From Diprion similis (lineage: Eukaryota; Arthropoda; Insecta; Hymenoptera; Diprionidae): 64,000 nt of DNA. The stretch is from contig NC_060118.1 of NCBI RefSeq assembly GCF_021155765.1, forward strand, positions 8,060,001 through 8,124,000, in the 5' to 3' direction. Shown piece after piece: positions 46,984 through 59,280 of the stretch (position 1 is its first letter; each line of letters begins with the position of its first letter). The notes below the pieces were generated by a model. That model searched no databases and was not told the origin of the DNA. It was given only the letters and a program-made list of their open reading frames with translations. Both the position numbers and the translations under genes were made by a program.

Positions 46984-47327
46984 AGGGGAGGGTGGGGCAA
47001 AGTGGGCCTAAAAAAATGCCTAAAATCAGAATAAAATGTTTAGGTTTCATAACTATTCTTTCTCGAGAATAATTAATCATAAATTCAAGTTCAGAGAATT
47101 ATTTGACTTTGACGAGTTGAGAGTAAAGCACAACTTCAAACGTTTCACGTTTATGAACTGTGCAATTACTCGAGTAAATGATTTCAGAATAATTCATATT
47201 TAATGAAAAGTTTAGCTGGTTAATTTTGTCCCTTGTTATTTAAAAAATTTCAAGGGGCCCATTTTGCGCCCAAATTTTTTGAGGTATCAAAAATTTTATG
47301 GTACCCACTTTGTCACACCCTCCCCTA
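46984..47327. mobile_element. MITE with AGGGGAGGGTGGGGCAAAGTGGG ends
   Basis: The left end TAGGGGAGGGTGGGGCAAAG and right end CTTTGTCACACCCTCCCCTA are imperfect inverted copies about 344 bases apart, with a second inner GGGCCCATTTTGCGCCC block near 47256. Flanking TA could be the target duplication. It is non-coding. Confidence 0.75.
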
Positions 47328-49985
47328 AATATTCTACGTTTTTGACAAGTCGCTTCGATTGAAAATAAAAATGATATTAATATCCTTTTTTCAATTGTAT
47401 AAAACAAATTTGAAATAATGATCTAATGTGTCAGATGCCTCATAATTATTGACAGTCAGACCTTTCAAGAGAGAAAATATGGGTTGAAATTGTCTTTAAC
47501 ATTGAAGAGTTATTGTCTAAATTGAATTTAACGTGACTGACTCGGGTCGAAACTTTTGAACCTTTGATACACAGATTTGTCATACTGAAAGTGTCCTAAA
47601 AAAAATTTCAAACCACACTTTTTAATAATTTTATTACGAGATAATTGTATACGAATATTTATCAAATTGATGAATTCTCAATCCACGCCATGTGGTAATA
47701 AAATAAAAGAAAACTATCGATTTTCTGACAACCAATTTCGTTGAGCAAAAAACCTGAAAAAAAGAAGTTCTCTACAGTCAGTCTAAAAAATTAACACGCT
47801 AATAAAATCCAATTTCTTCCAGCCAAACGTTTGAATGGAATTTTTTTATTCCTTTCTCTCTCTCTTCTCTCAATGAGTGCTGCACATACCTCCATGTATT
47901 ACTGAAATCAGGGTTAATAAAAGTCGTATAAAGCTTATTGTGAATTTGAAAATGCGAGGAAATAAATTCAGGCACATTAAGGGGTAATAAAATTAATCAA
48001 AGTATCATTTATGCTTGTGTTGAATATATATTTGCGTCGATGAGTCTGTTTTTGTTTTAATTTTTACAATACAGGCTATGATCATCGCACCTTGAAAATC
48101 ACATGCGATTTTCGTTTCATTACATTTTTGATATCGATCATTTTATTTTAGTTTTAGGCACTTTTGAAAATTTATATATGTATATATATATATATAGATA
48201 CCTACATACGTATTTATATATTTTTGTTATTATAATATTCAGTAACACACTCTTTTTTCTCACATACCCAGGCACTGCACACAATACTGATAATTTTTGA
48301 AAATTATCGTAAAATGGCGCCGTTCAATTATGTTACATTATGCAGACTTTTATTCACATACAATAGAAAAAAAAAATTAGATCGAATCATTGGGCAAAAA
48401 TCACTCGTATGCAATATGAGAATGAAATTGCTGGAGTTAAGTTTCTAAAATAATTCTGAAATTAGGAAATGAAGGTTTGAAAAAAAATTCATCGCCACTT
48501 TAACGTCGCAATCTTCAACTTCGTAGAAAGAAACAAATAAAAGACAAAGAAACGAGAAATGACTTGCTTTTACTTAACTTTTAACACGTTGCATTTTACA
48601 CATTTTACAGCAATAATTTACATGTTAGAACGAGAACCTGCATTACTACTACTGTTATAATAATGATACTAATATGTCACCTGCACGATTTATGCGTAAA
48701 ATTGTCCGAATCATTGCAAAAAATATAATATTGATTAGACGAGGTTCAAACTCTCTTGATTCTTATTTCTTATTCTGTTTTGTAATTGAACAATGACATG
48801 ATCATTGTGATCTTTACAGAAAAAATTACGCGGAAGCTTATCGTACGATATAAACTACTCTTTATCTTAGGCCATTATAACTCCAAGCCTTAAGGTAATC
48901 CAGTTCTTCGCGAAATATTATAAAACCAAATTAGATTTTTATACAATTCATACAATTTATTACAAGCAGTATATAATTGTTACGTTTGATAAGATAATTT
49001 TAGAATATTTCCAGTCGAATTCGAATTAGCGTTAACTATTTCAGGTTATCACACACTTCATTTTCATTCATTCACAGCGATGCAATGCCATCGGATATAT
49101 TTTATTATTTCATATATGATAGGAGAGTGTTAAAATTTGAATCATCGATGTGACTCGACGATACGATGAAGGATTTAACCTGTTGGCTCTTATTTATTAT
49201 AGTTAATTCTTATACCGTTTATTAAAAATTTCGCGAGTGTCAGAATATATTATTCAAGCTTGAGAAAATGTCTAAATGATAACGCGATATATGTATAAGC
49301 GATCGTTATACTTATATCTAGTCGGTAATTGTACGTGTGTTAATGAAACTAGGACGAGGTATATTACATTATTTTACCCTCACGATATAATATTTGGTTT
49401 GACTAGTCTTGACTTACGATTAGTCTCAAGCGCTGGGTAATATTATTACTTCCAGCTGAAAAATAGAGTATTCGCAACTACTCGACATCAATTTCTAATT
49501 TTTCTAGAAAATTCTAAACCTATGTGAATTTTTCTTAACAAAATAAACTTAAAATAAAATAAAATGACATTTGTTCCATTTTTTTTTCCTACTACGACGA
49601 AGAGGCATATTTGGTTAAGATGAATAAAAAATAACAAAATAACAACTTATTTTAAAGATTCATAATTACATTAACGTTACTAACTTTAGCTTGATTAACT
49701 TACGTTTTACAGAAGTGAAAAATTGATAACGTAACGAATTATAATAAAATCACATTCACTCATATTACACATGTGCGTAATAACATAATCATCATAGAGG
49801 TATAACAGACTTACGCTTTCTTGAAAGTAATCATCAAATCGATTAAAGCTCAACAATTAACATCACGATTGACAGTCGAACCGTAAACGCTCGACACGTG
49901 AAACGTATGAAAAAATAAAAGTACAAAACGGTGAACAGTGATGATGAAAATGAATTGAAACAGTAAAAAAACATGGCGGCCGTCT
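47328..49985. other. Non-coding stretch, probably including 3' UTR of the downstream ORF
   Basis: AT-rich sequence with an (AT)n tract (about 48177-48196). The part nearest 49985 is the 3' side of the minus-strand transcript; TTTATT (AATAAA on the minus strand) occurs near 49190, but the true polyadenylation site cannot be chosen from sequence alone. Confidence 0.5.
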
Positions 49986-51938
49986 TCACTCCATTAGTCC
50001 ATTTCTGTCGTAGCTTACGGACCGGAAGGCGTCGTCAACGAGGTCAGTTAAGCACCTGACAGCCTGTAAAAGTGCTGCGAGAAGAAGAGACAACGACAAA
50101 GAGATCAGTTTGCTCGGAACGAGGGCAGCGTTGTCGGCGTTTTGAACGCGGCCAGTTTTTTTCCGCTTCCGTTTCTCGAAGCTGTTTGACTTGAACTGTT
50201 TCGCATTCGGCGAGTCTCTTCCGGCGGTAATTTTGTCCAGAGAGCTTTTTCTCACCCTTGGTGATCTCTCCTGTGAATTTTTCCGCGTCTCGGTCGTATT
50301 TCCGACGCCTGGATTCGACCTTGAATTTTTCCTGGCTTTTTCACCGCTCGGCAAGGCCGATTTTCGACTCGATATTATGCTCTCGATCTTCCGCCGGAAC
50401 TCATCGGTCTTCGCCTCGACTTCGGCCAGTCGATTCCCCTTCAACTTCCGCCTCGACCTTCGACTCGATTGCTCGCTTCGCTTCTTGCCATACAGCGATT
50501 TGTTGTCCAGAGTATCGTCCGACTTCGCCTTGACATTGACCTCCAGGTATCTGTCACCGCATTCGTTTTCACCCTTGAACTGAAGGCTTTCGAAAGAGGA
50601 CTTTCCCCTCCACCCAGGGTCGCCAGTCACCTGAAACATCATCTCGTTCTCATCCAACGAGTTGGTTCTACTGTGGCACTTCTTACTATCCACCAATTTC
50701 TTGTCCTCGATTCTGCTGTTCAAGTTGTCATTAATCTCACGATAATTCGATGACAAGTCCCCGCTGTTCATCGAGTGGGATTTGATATTCTTCCCTGCCT
50801 CCTTGAACCGCCCCTTCGTCGGTGTTTTGCTCAGACTGTTCGGTATGAAGTTGACGTTCTTGTCGACCGACCCACAAAAGCTCGAGTTGCAGGTCCCGAC
50901 AAGTTCCCCGAGATTCGGAGGTGCGCTTGCGACGGGTTTGTCGTCGTTAAACTGCAGCAGGTTATCATCGTTTGTAAAAGTGTCGTGATCGGAGTCAGGC
51001 GACAGGTTCTTGCCTGATATTTTGACGAGCTCGTCACTTTCCTCGCTGAATGTGAACGAGAACTGCCCGCGTTTAACGGACTCTATGTTCTCCGTGCAAA
51101 GCAGGTCCTGGACTTCGAACAAGCTACGTTCGATGCTTGGACTCTTGTACAGCAGGTTCTTCAGCTCCGGAATATCGAGGTCCTGGACCTGGAGCAAGTT
51201 CTGTTCAATGTTGAGCAAGCTCTCCTCAATCTGTACGAGGCACTCCTCGATGTCACATGTGGTGCTGGTCTCCTCGGTGGACCTTGAGGTGCGACTGGAG
51301 TCGCTCCGCGCCGGACTGGACGTGAGGTCGAATCTGGTCTGGCTGTTATAGAAGACCTGGTAGTTGCTGTGGCTGTTGGCAATCTCGTAATTGGCTTCGT
51401 CCCGTGGGATAAGGTTCTCAACCGAGAGGTCCTCGGGCTCTGGTCCAGTCCGACAGTCACTACAGCTCTCAGAGAGCACGCGGTACGTCTCGTGGCTGTT
51501 GGCAATGGACACGCAGTGGCTGTTGGCCTCGGAACTGTGGGACGCCCGGATTTTCCTTGTCCAGGAATCGAAACTGTGAGTATCCTCAGTTAGCAGGTTG
51601 TAGTTGCTGTGACTATTCGCGTCCGGGTAAGTAGCGCGCTCCGGAGTGTTGTCCGAGCTCTGGGAACCACCAAGGAACATGCAACGACTCCCGAGGATGT
51701 TCTCGTCGTCGCTGTCCAGGTTCAGAAGGTTCCTCTGGGACCCGGCAGCTCCTTCCGCGTTCTCAACACTCGCGTCGACGTGGATCTCCACCGGGCACAA
51801 GACCCGCGAACGTCCTATCATCGAGTTGTAGTTGTCACGGTGATCGGCCGCCGTTGTGTCATCTAGGAAGTCGTAGGCGTGAGCTCTGTAGCTCGGGCAT
51901 GGTGTGTTCACCGGCGAATGTGCCATACCGTTCGCCAT
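49986..51938 (-). CDS. 650-codon ORF in frame after the DRAM stop codon; Ser/Asp-rich, unknown
   Basis: One uninterrupted frame from ATG 51938 to TGA 49986-49988. It is not a family I recognise. Seen: three copies of an ANSHxxY motif (about residues 107-113, 146-152 and 187-193, plus a partial ANSH at 138), each continuing into a tyrosine YxxPhi pattern (YNLL 113, YRVL 152, YQVF 193), with a fourth at YNSM 37. A predicted helical segment (about 230-275) contains ELKNLL. A basic region follows near 490-515, and a hydrophobic stretch (about 611-627, LISLSLSLLLAALLQAV) lies near the C-terminus. The reading frame is the same as the DRAM gene upstream; only a TGA and nine sense codons separate them. 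CAG directly precedes the ATG and could be a phase-0 splice acceptor. It could be a readthrough or alternatively spliced tail, or a separate protein. Confidence 0.75.
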   Translation of the reverse strand: MANGMAHSPVNTPCPSYRAHAYDFLDDTTAADHRDNYNSMIGRSRVLCPVEIHVDASVENAEGAAGSQRNLLNLDSDDENILGSRCMFLGGSQSSDNTPERATYPDANSHSNYNLLTEDTHSFDSWTRKIRASHSSEANSHCVSIANSHETYRVLSESCSDCRTGPEPEDLSVENLIPRDEANYEIANSHSNYQVFYNSQTRFDLTSSPARSDSSRTSRSTEETSTTCDIEECLVQIEESLLNIEQNLLQVQDLDIPELKNLLYKSPSIERSLFEVQDLLCTENIESVKRGQFSFTFSEESDELVKISGKNLSPDSDHDTFTNDDNLLQFNDDKPVASAPPNLGELVGTCNSSFCGSVDKNVNFIPNSLSKTPTKGRFKEAGKNIKSHSMNSGDLSSNYREINDNLNSRIEDKKLVDSKKCHSRTNSLDENEMMFQVTGDPGWRGKSSFESLQFKGENECGDRYLEVNVKAKSDDTLDNKSLYGKKRSEQSSRRSRRKLKGNRLAEVEAKTDEFRRKIESIISSRKSALPSGEKARKNSRSNPGVGNTTETRKNSQERSPRVRKSSLDKITAGRDSPNAKQFKSNSFEKRKRKKTGRVQNADNAALVPSKLISLSLSLLLAALLQAVRCLTDLVDDAFRSVSYDRNGLME

Positions 51939-51965
51939 CTGACCACCGCCCCATGTTCTGCCCGA

Positions 51966-54900
51966 TCAAATGATCGTCGTCGGTGGTTTTGGCTGTGGCA
52001 CCTCGTCCTGGCTCTCGTTCAGGACCTCGTTGCTAGTTCTCATGTGACCCGGTTTAAACAGTATCTGCGAAAGAGATTTTCTTGGTTATTTAGAGCGGTT
52101 GTTGACTCTTCGGTGATGGTTACTCTTCCTTGGAATCACCATCATCATCATTATCATCATCTTTTATAAATGCGCGTAGTGCGCAGAGTATATTTATCGT
52201 TCTTGATCGACGAATCCGATCACAGCTTCAGGATTCTGCTCACGTGTCTCCGACTGTCTGGCCATTGTCACCGCGGTTTCTATCGCGATAAAACTTAATG
52301 AATAAGTAATGAGGATCCAGCAGGCTCACCTTCGGTCGCTTTAGCTGAACGCCTCGAAACTCGTCGGTGAAGGTAAGGATGTAGACGCAGAAGCATCCAG
52401 CGCACAACCATTCGGCAACCGTGCTTGCCACGTGCAGTTCCCAACCGCCATCTGCCTTGTACCATTTCCTGGGATTGTCACCTGAAAATACACGTGAATA
52501 TTCATTGTCCATCGCAGCGTGATGACCGTAAGGTTAAACGGTGCACAAAACTAGCAACAAGTTCGTCTCCTGCATATACATAATTGCATAATGCATGTCG
52601 GTTGCAGAGACCTCAAAGTCCGATATCGGTGATTCGACTCATTCAAAGAGTTCATAAAAAATCAGCCCACTGAATTATTTATCAACCTTCCACTACGATC
52701 TTGCATCCAAACCGGTGCGGATTTATGCAAGAAGGTTGAGTTCGCGCCAGGAATTCAGGATTAAAAACAAATAAAATGCTTCCAAAACGGCTCGTCTGGA
52801 TAGTTTTTAACCCCTTGCTCGTAACTAACCGTGATACTTCAGCCGGGCCAAGACCGCGGTAACGGTTCCAACGATGAACAGGATTGTACACGAGAGTACC
52901 AGGGACAGACGAATATGCGCAATCCTGATCGAGCACCCTAGTGGATGTAGATAGTAGGAGCAGAGTACCTGAAAAAAGCGAATCAAACTTGAAAGTAAGT
53001 GGAACAAGGGGAGCAGAAGACACCTGTGGTCGGTAGTTTCTGGTTTTTTTTGTAACGCACGCTGATCCTGATCTTGATCAAGTCGAGGCTTACCTGGGTC
53101 CAGAAGTAGGCCGTTCCGCATCCGAAGCAGACAAGCGCTCCGATCAGATGAACGACAATGACATTGGTCTCCTGGAAGTTTGCAACCATGGACAATCCGA
53201 GGCAGGTCAAGAGGCCGAGGATCAGAGCAGCCCTGTTCCACTTTGGCAACGAAGCGTTGAACTGGTAGGAGCTGGAGAGTTCCTTGGTGTGGGAATACCG
53301 TATGTAGATAACGACGCACACTGTAATACAAACGAGCAGAGATCAGCGAGGAGATCGTTTACTCTCTCGCACACTAGGGATAAACAAAGACACGTTGAAG
53401 TCGTGGTAACGTCAAGGACAGTGCGAATGCGGTGCTCATTTCAAGGACTCTCATACTTTTTGACATAATCGAAATTATTTATCGATGGTAGGAGTGTGAA
53501 GTCTGAAATTCAGAGTAAATTTATGAGCTTCTATCTTTACCTCATCCACTTGTGCATCGATTCTACTGATAAAGACCTTATCACCTCGTGTACCACACCA
53601 ACGGCGACGAGTGAAACTTTTGCCAAGTCATGTTTTTGCGAGTAAACAATGTGAATAGCGATAAATTGCGGTTATTAAATGATCTGATAAGCCACTCGAA
53701 CCCGGAGATAATACACTCGAAGAATGTTATGTTGTACTCATTTCGTAATCCTCTGATGGCCGTTAATACCATTGCAAAAACGTGTAATGGGAGCAATAAT
53801 ATCAGTGTAATAACATAATAACAATAAAAAATCTACCGATTAGCTGATCAATTGCAGTAAAGAGTCACCTATACCGATGCCGACAAACAATGAATCGTTT
53901 AACTGTTCACACCTTCTCGGGATCAATGGATATGGACAGATATTTTTCGAATCTTTATGCCAATTCAACGCGTCATGCTTATACCGGTGCGGAGAAAAAC
54001 AATCCAGTAACGATTTTGACATAATCACGTCTAGTTCTGGTGTGAAAATTGCAACTTAAAATTTTGAAACGACTTCCAAGGAGTTGAGTTTCCAAACACG
54101 AACATGTTTTGCTTTGTTATCATTGACTGAGTGAATTTCAAACAATCCCAAGGTTGAGAACTAACGATTTTCCTAAACATGCATCATTAAAGTAACGTTA
54201 CCAACTTCAAAATCATCGCGGAAGTCAGTCGACACTTGAAGTCTTCTTCCAGTTGTTACTTCGTGATCACCGATCGAAGTAATCAATTCGGTTGACTTTG
54301 ATGAGTCATCACGAAGTGAGCGGTGCTCTTTCGCTAGTTTTGAAGTTGACTTTGGTACCGTTTCAATATTGGCACTTTGCCAATTTTGCTCACTTTGTTA
54401 CTAAGGATTTGAATCGCGTCACCTTTCTGTTTGGCAACAGCTCATCGCCGGTGACAATCAGCAATTTAACTGTCACGTGTCGGATTATACACACTCGTGT
54501 ACCGTTTCTGTGATACTTTATAGCCAGTTACAAACGGACGTTAACTACTTCCTAATCGGTAATACGGCTGGTTCAAAGACCCCGCGATTACGTCAAGTCG
54601 AGAGTCACTGTCGGATCAGTGAATGGAGAGACCAAAGTCTGTACTCTTTCTCTTTCTCTTTCTCTCTCTCTCTCTTCAAGTCTTGACCTTGAATCGCAAT
54701 GTTATCTCACTTCCAAGGCTTCCCTGACCCAGTAAATATATCGGGAAATAATGATGATTAGAGTGATTTAAAAATCCAGCAATAGCTTGTAGAACTACAT
54801 TTTTATAGGAATTAAGATGCTTCGCGAGAAAGGTATAAACTGTGAAAGAATCTTTACCTGAGTAGGTAGGTACGCGCATATATTATTAGGATGTTACACA

Positions 54901-57900
54901 ATATTTAAATCGCATTTACGACTCTGATCACGTATGTGGCTGCGACCCTATTTATCAAATATCAATGTTTTTACCTACTCGAAGTATTACCGAGGAGATA
55001 AACAAATGCAAAGTATTTTCAAGGCGAATCGTTCGGCGGTGATTATTGACCCCGAGATTCTTTCGAAATAGAAATTCGGTCCCACCTATATCTATAGAAC
55101 GAGTCACAATCGTGTCCCCGCAAAGTAAGTGGCTATCTTTTATTTCTCTACTCACTTGTCGCAGCTGCCATGTTTATTATTTGAGCAAAGATGCAACTTT
55201 CTGGCGGGTAAGTGGCCGTGTCCGAAATGTAGGGGAATCCCGCCTCCACGTGTCCCAACGTAACGGCAATGATGTACCTGCAATAAAACTAGAGCATGTA
55301 TCCTAGAAATTATTATCTTACGGCATGGGCATTAAAAAGTCCACTTTTTGTGGCAGTTTTCGTTCCGTAAAGTGACGCTTTATACGGCAGCGAACAAAGT
55401 TGCAGAATAAAGTCTTTATTCCGCAGTTTTGATGCGCAGTTCGAAGTGCGCATCCCAAACTGCCGAATAAAGTAGCTTCGTCGAACAGATCGCGACATAA
55501 CCTCACTCTTCGTTTTGCATTTCAATGCTCATACCGTAAAAAATATTTTATGTGGCATGTCCGTAAACCATTTTTTGCCTCGGATAATTTCAGTACTCGC
55601 TTCCGGCTCGCTTCCGGCTCGCCTTCAGCTCGTCCTGAAATCTTTATCCTTGCCAAAAAAACAGGCGATTTACGGGCATGCCACATAAATAGCTATTCTT
55701 CTACAGCAAAAAGTTGTTGTCTTATGAATCTTCACTTGACGTGTACGAATTCAAACCACCAAAACCATGAGTTTCAAATCGTAACTGCCACAAGTTGCCT
55801 TATGAATCAATATTCGACGTGAGATCGCGAGAGAATAAATTACTCGCTTTGGTCTGGGAATTTTTCATTCGTTTTATTTTTTCTCTCAGCCTGAGTTCGC
55901 GAGAATTTATATCCATGTAATCAAGGTGTCGCAAGTTATTGCGTGTTTTTTAAGTGATCTAATGTATTATAAGCTTATAGGTATATCGCACGATGAGCTC
56001 GTATGTGACTGCATATCTTTGATAGATTTTCATCGCTACTAATGCGGTTATGGTATTTGTATAAACGATATGATATCGCTACGTGAAAATTCATTTATAC
56101 AATAACGAACCCGCAGGTGTATAATTTATTGAATCATTATCAGACACAGCAAACATCACGTCGAGTTGAGTTTAAAATACTGGCAATCTTAGGTTGTATT
56201 ATCGTTGCTGTTATGTAAGTGCAAAAGAGGCGGAAAATGTAAAGAATAAAACCACGTCTGAGAATATTATCGTGTAAACGGATGTTGGAACGGAGAACAT
56301 GAATCGCAGATAAACTTTGAATAGTCCGAAGCGCATGATCATCGTTTTTCTTTTACGGTTTTTGTTCCTCGTATTCTTGGTTCGTTTGCTTGTTGTTGGA
56401 TTTTTTCAAAATCTCTTCAGTCCAACCCCAAAAATATATTCGCGACTTGTTTAATACAGAGAATGGATTTTATTCGTTGAAATTCCGTGTTATTTTCAGA
56501 CATAACAATAATAATAATGATGATGATGAAAATAACTCCCACGAGATTTAACCAGTGCCAAAAATATCTTATTAGATATAAGATATAGCGGAATGAAAAA
56601 TCGCGTAGTATCCGTGAATCTGTCTCGTGAAGGATTCTTCAAGCCTTTCAACAATCGCTAACCGTTGCGAGACTGAAACTAATTGAACAATCCTCTTATA
56701 TTAATGCGCTGTAATCCAATTTAATTTAATTTAACTGAGGACGTATATGATATGTTATATATGGGGCATTCCAGCTGGACTCGATCTACCTTTGACCTCA
56801 TGTTTTCGGATTCAGTTTTCAATTTTTTTTCATATTTCTTAAATCAAACGGTTTCCAGTTATAATTCTTCGCAAATGGCCTTTTTTTAAAAAATCACTTT
56901 ATTCAAGACCACTTAGCAAAAAAACGTGAGGCTCGACAAAAAAATTTCACGTAAGTAAAATACTCAAATCGATTCAAAGTTTCATTAAAAAAATCATGAA
57001 GCAATCTACCACTTCCCCAAAGTTGATTTTTTTCTTCTTCAATAAAAAAAATTCATTTTTCGTCAAGTACGTCATAAATAATTTAGCCCGTATTTTTTTT
57101 GTTCAGAAAAAGTTGCATTCGTTAAAAACATTTAAAAACCCGGAATATTATGCCTCGACTTCTCGTTAAAAAGTTAAAACGATTTTAAATCGATTCGGGA
57201 GAGTCATTGGAACTCAAAACTCGACAACGTTTCGTGAAAGAATGAATAACTAGTCTCGGATGACGTAAAAAAGGTTTTTCCTGTTTGTTTTTATATATTA
57301 CTGAATAAAATGAAATGAATTAAAAAAAAAAAATAAAAAAAAAAATAAAAATTAGAATGAAAAAAAGTTATTCCCATTTATTTATATACAAATATAAATT
57401 CGAATACTGGTAATTATAAGTATTGCATCACGTCTAGCTGAAACGTGCCGTGGTGTTAATGAAATTTTTACGAGTACAAATACAGCGAGTGATTTGCATT
57501 TACGTCTAGAAGAGTGTATTCAGGTACGTTAAACAAAGTGCAAACGGTCACGTACTTTAAACGGTTAGAAAAAAGTAAAAATATACACTAACGATTATGA
57601 TGACAATAAAGAAGCAATTGAACACCGTCTGGTTCTATTGACCTGAATTCTCTATTGTCCGAGAAAAAAGATATGTTTGTTAGCCCATTTATTATTATTC
57701 ATAACTCAACGAATTTATTTAACGTTCAATCGTGCCATCGGGTAATTAGTCGGATTTTATCATCGACTAACGATCGTGTCGAGGAGTCTTATCGTTTTTT
57801 TTTTTTTTCAACTCTTCTAGCTTCTTTAATTTCTTAACGGTTTCAATTTATCTAATTCGAAATTTAGCGCCTTGACTTGATCCGCGTGCAACAGCTTATG

Positions 57901-59280
57901 CTGCACTGAAAAAGGCCTTGAGGAAACCCTGAGACTTAATGAGAACCTTAGAATCATTAAACAAGAGGTGAACGGTTGGGCAACTCGACTTCTACTTCGA
58001 CGACTACACACGCACTTTGATTACCTTCCATGGAGATACGTACGTATAGTTTAAGGCAATGTGCAGCATTTGCCCTCGAATTATAAGGCAGACACTTGCG
58101 CACCTTCTCCTTTCTGTTTTATAACAGCTGTGAGAACTCGTTAAGAAATTCAAAGTGTAATTGTTTTTAGATAAAAAAAAAAAAAAAATTCCTCTCGGAC
58201 GTCTTTCGTAAGTTTAAGTTAAGATCAGAAATTCTGTGGGAAATTATGACTCAATCGCACGTTGTAACTGACAATTGTTCCATGAGAAAGTTTATTTCTT
58301 GAGTCGAGTTAAGGAATTCAATTCCACCGTATTGTTTAAGTGGTTTTTCAGTGGATTCTAAAATCAGTGATGTTAGAGGGATAGAGAGGTTAGAGAAATC
58401 AATTCTTCGGTGTAGTTGCGATAAAAATTTTTCTCCCACACTCGGAAAAACAAAATATGACTAATAAGTATTATTTTTTTTCAGTTCAATAGATTTCAAG
58501 TGTGATTTCAGTTATGAATATCAATTTAAAATTCAGTGTAATTTCATTGGAATAAGATATCTTTTCGATTTCAGTGTTATTCTAGTGGTGGAGTCGAAAG
58601 TTTTTCAATTCAGTGATTATTTTTAGGTGGGACTTTGTTGTATCCTTTTAATATAATTACAGTGAAAATAGAGTGTAAAAAATTCTTAACTCCACTGTGA
58701 AATCCAAGTGTAATCGAAATGAAATGAAATCTAAGTGTAACTTTGGTTTTGTTTCAGTGGGAAGGAAACCACCAGGGATTGCTTGAGATTTTTTCAAATT
58801 CCAAGTCGAGCTGAGAGTCTGATGTCAATCCTCACAGTCTTGACTGAAAAATTTCCAGCCACGTTTTCTCTCTGCCACTGTCAATCTGCCATACAGTTAC
58901 ATCCAGTGTTATTTTATACAAAACTTACGACAATTTGTTTACCTCAGAAATCAAGATTATACTCTCAAAATGTATAAGTTGAGAATTTGGAAACAACCTG
59001 GACAGATCCAGTTTCGAAAAAAGGTAGATTAAGAGTAGATTCAAGTCAGTCATGCACTTTGTAAGACGTTTTTAGTGCCCACTTGTCGTCTCTTGAATCG
59101 TTTGGCGTGATTTTTATTAATTGTAACAAATTTGGACGAACTTTCAGACAAAAAATTCCAAAAATTCTTCGATGCTGGTTTGAAAAATACAACTTACGTC
59201 ACGATGAAGGTCGTCGGTATGAGGATGAACAAGAAGATGGGAACGTAGTGGAGATTCTCAAGGGTCTTTTCGATCTCCAT
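51966..59280 (-). CDS. DRAM-family six-span membrane protein (autophagy modulator)
   Basis: Join of 59198-59280, 55156-55277, 53094-53320, 52830-52968, 52330-52481 and 51966-52064 gives 273 aa; all junctions have GT donors and AG acceptors and keep frame. Hallmarks of the Frag1/DRAM/Sfk1 family are visible: PYISDTATYPPESCIF after the first span, LTCLGLSMVANFQ in span 3, HLIGALVCFGCGTAYF in span 4, and HVASTVAEW before the last span. Six hydrophobic segments fit the family topology with both ends in the cytosol. Vertebrate DRAM1 and DRAM2 (238 and 266 aa) sit in lysosomal or endosomal membranes and promote autophagy. The start MEIEKTLENLHYVP at 59280 is the only suitable one. Intron 1 is 3.9 kb and holds repeats. 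The stop TGA (51966-51968) is followed in frame by a 650-codon ORF. Confidence 0.93.
52138..52161. repeat. (CAT)n microsatellite
   Basis: ATCATCATCATTATCATCATC lies in the intron before the last DRAM exon. Confidence 0.9.
54644..54676. repeat. (TC)n tract
   Basis: A TCTTTCTCTTTCTCTTTCTC-type pyrimidine tract lies in the DRAM intron between exons 2 and 3. Confidence 0.9.
55312..55697 (-). mobile_element. Double-hairpin interspersed element, copy 2
   Basis: This is the same element as 12917-13292 in reverse orientation, in intron 1 of the DRAM gene about 35 bases from exon 2. It differs by a small direct duplication, CGCTTCCGGCTCGCTTCCGG, where copy 1 has a single unit. The inner palindrome around GATGCGCAGTTCGAAGTGCGC is preserved. 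Confidence 0.8.
56764..57065 (+). repeat. Interspersed repeat, left member of an inverted pair
   Basis: It begins GCATTCCAGCTGGACTCG and continues through TTGACCTCATGTTTTCGGAT. The same sequence in reverse orientation is found at about 59660-59977. No ORF is present. Confidence 0.72.
58455..58760. repeat. Degenerate CAGTG/AGTGTAA array
   Basis: Loose repeats such as AAGTGTGATTTCAGT, CAGTGTAATTTCATTGG, CAGTGTTATTCTAGTGG and AAGTGTAACTTTGG recur at 25-50 base intervals in DRAM intron 1. The units are too diverged for a clear period. Confidence 0.45.

Noticed and set aside
50191-51866. Several plus-strand ORFs of 70-130 codons opposite the 650-codon ORF
   Set aside because: They are antisense shadows of a long, GC-rich coding frame and have no family resemblance.
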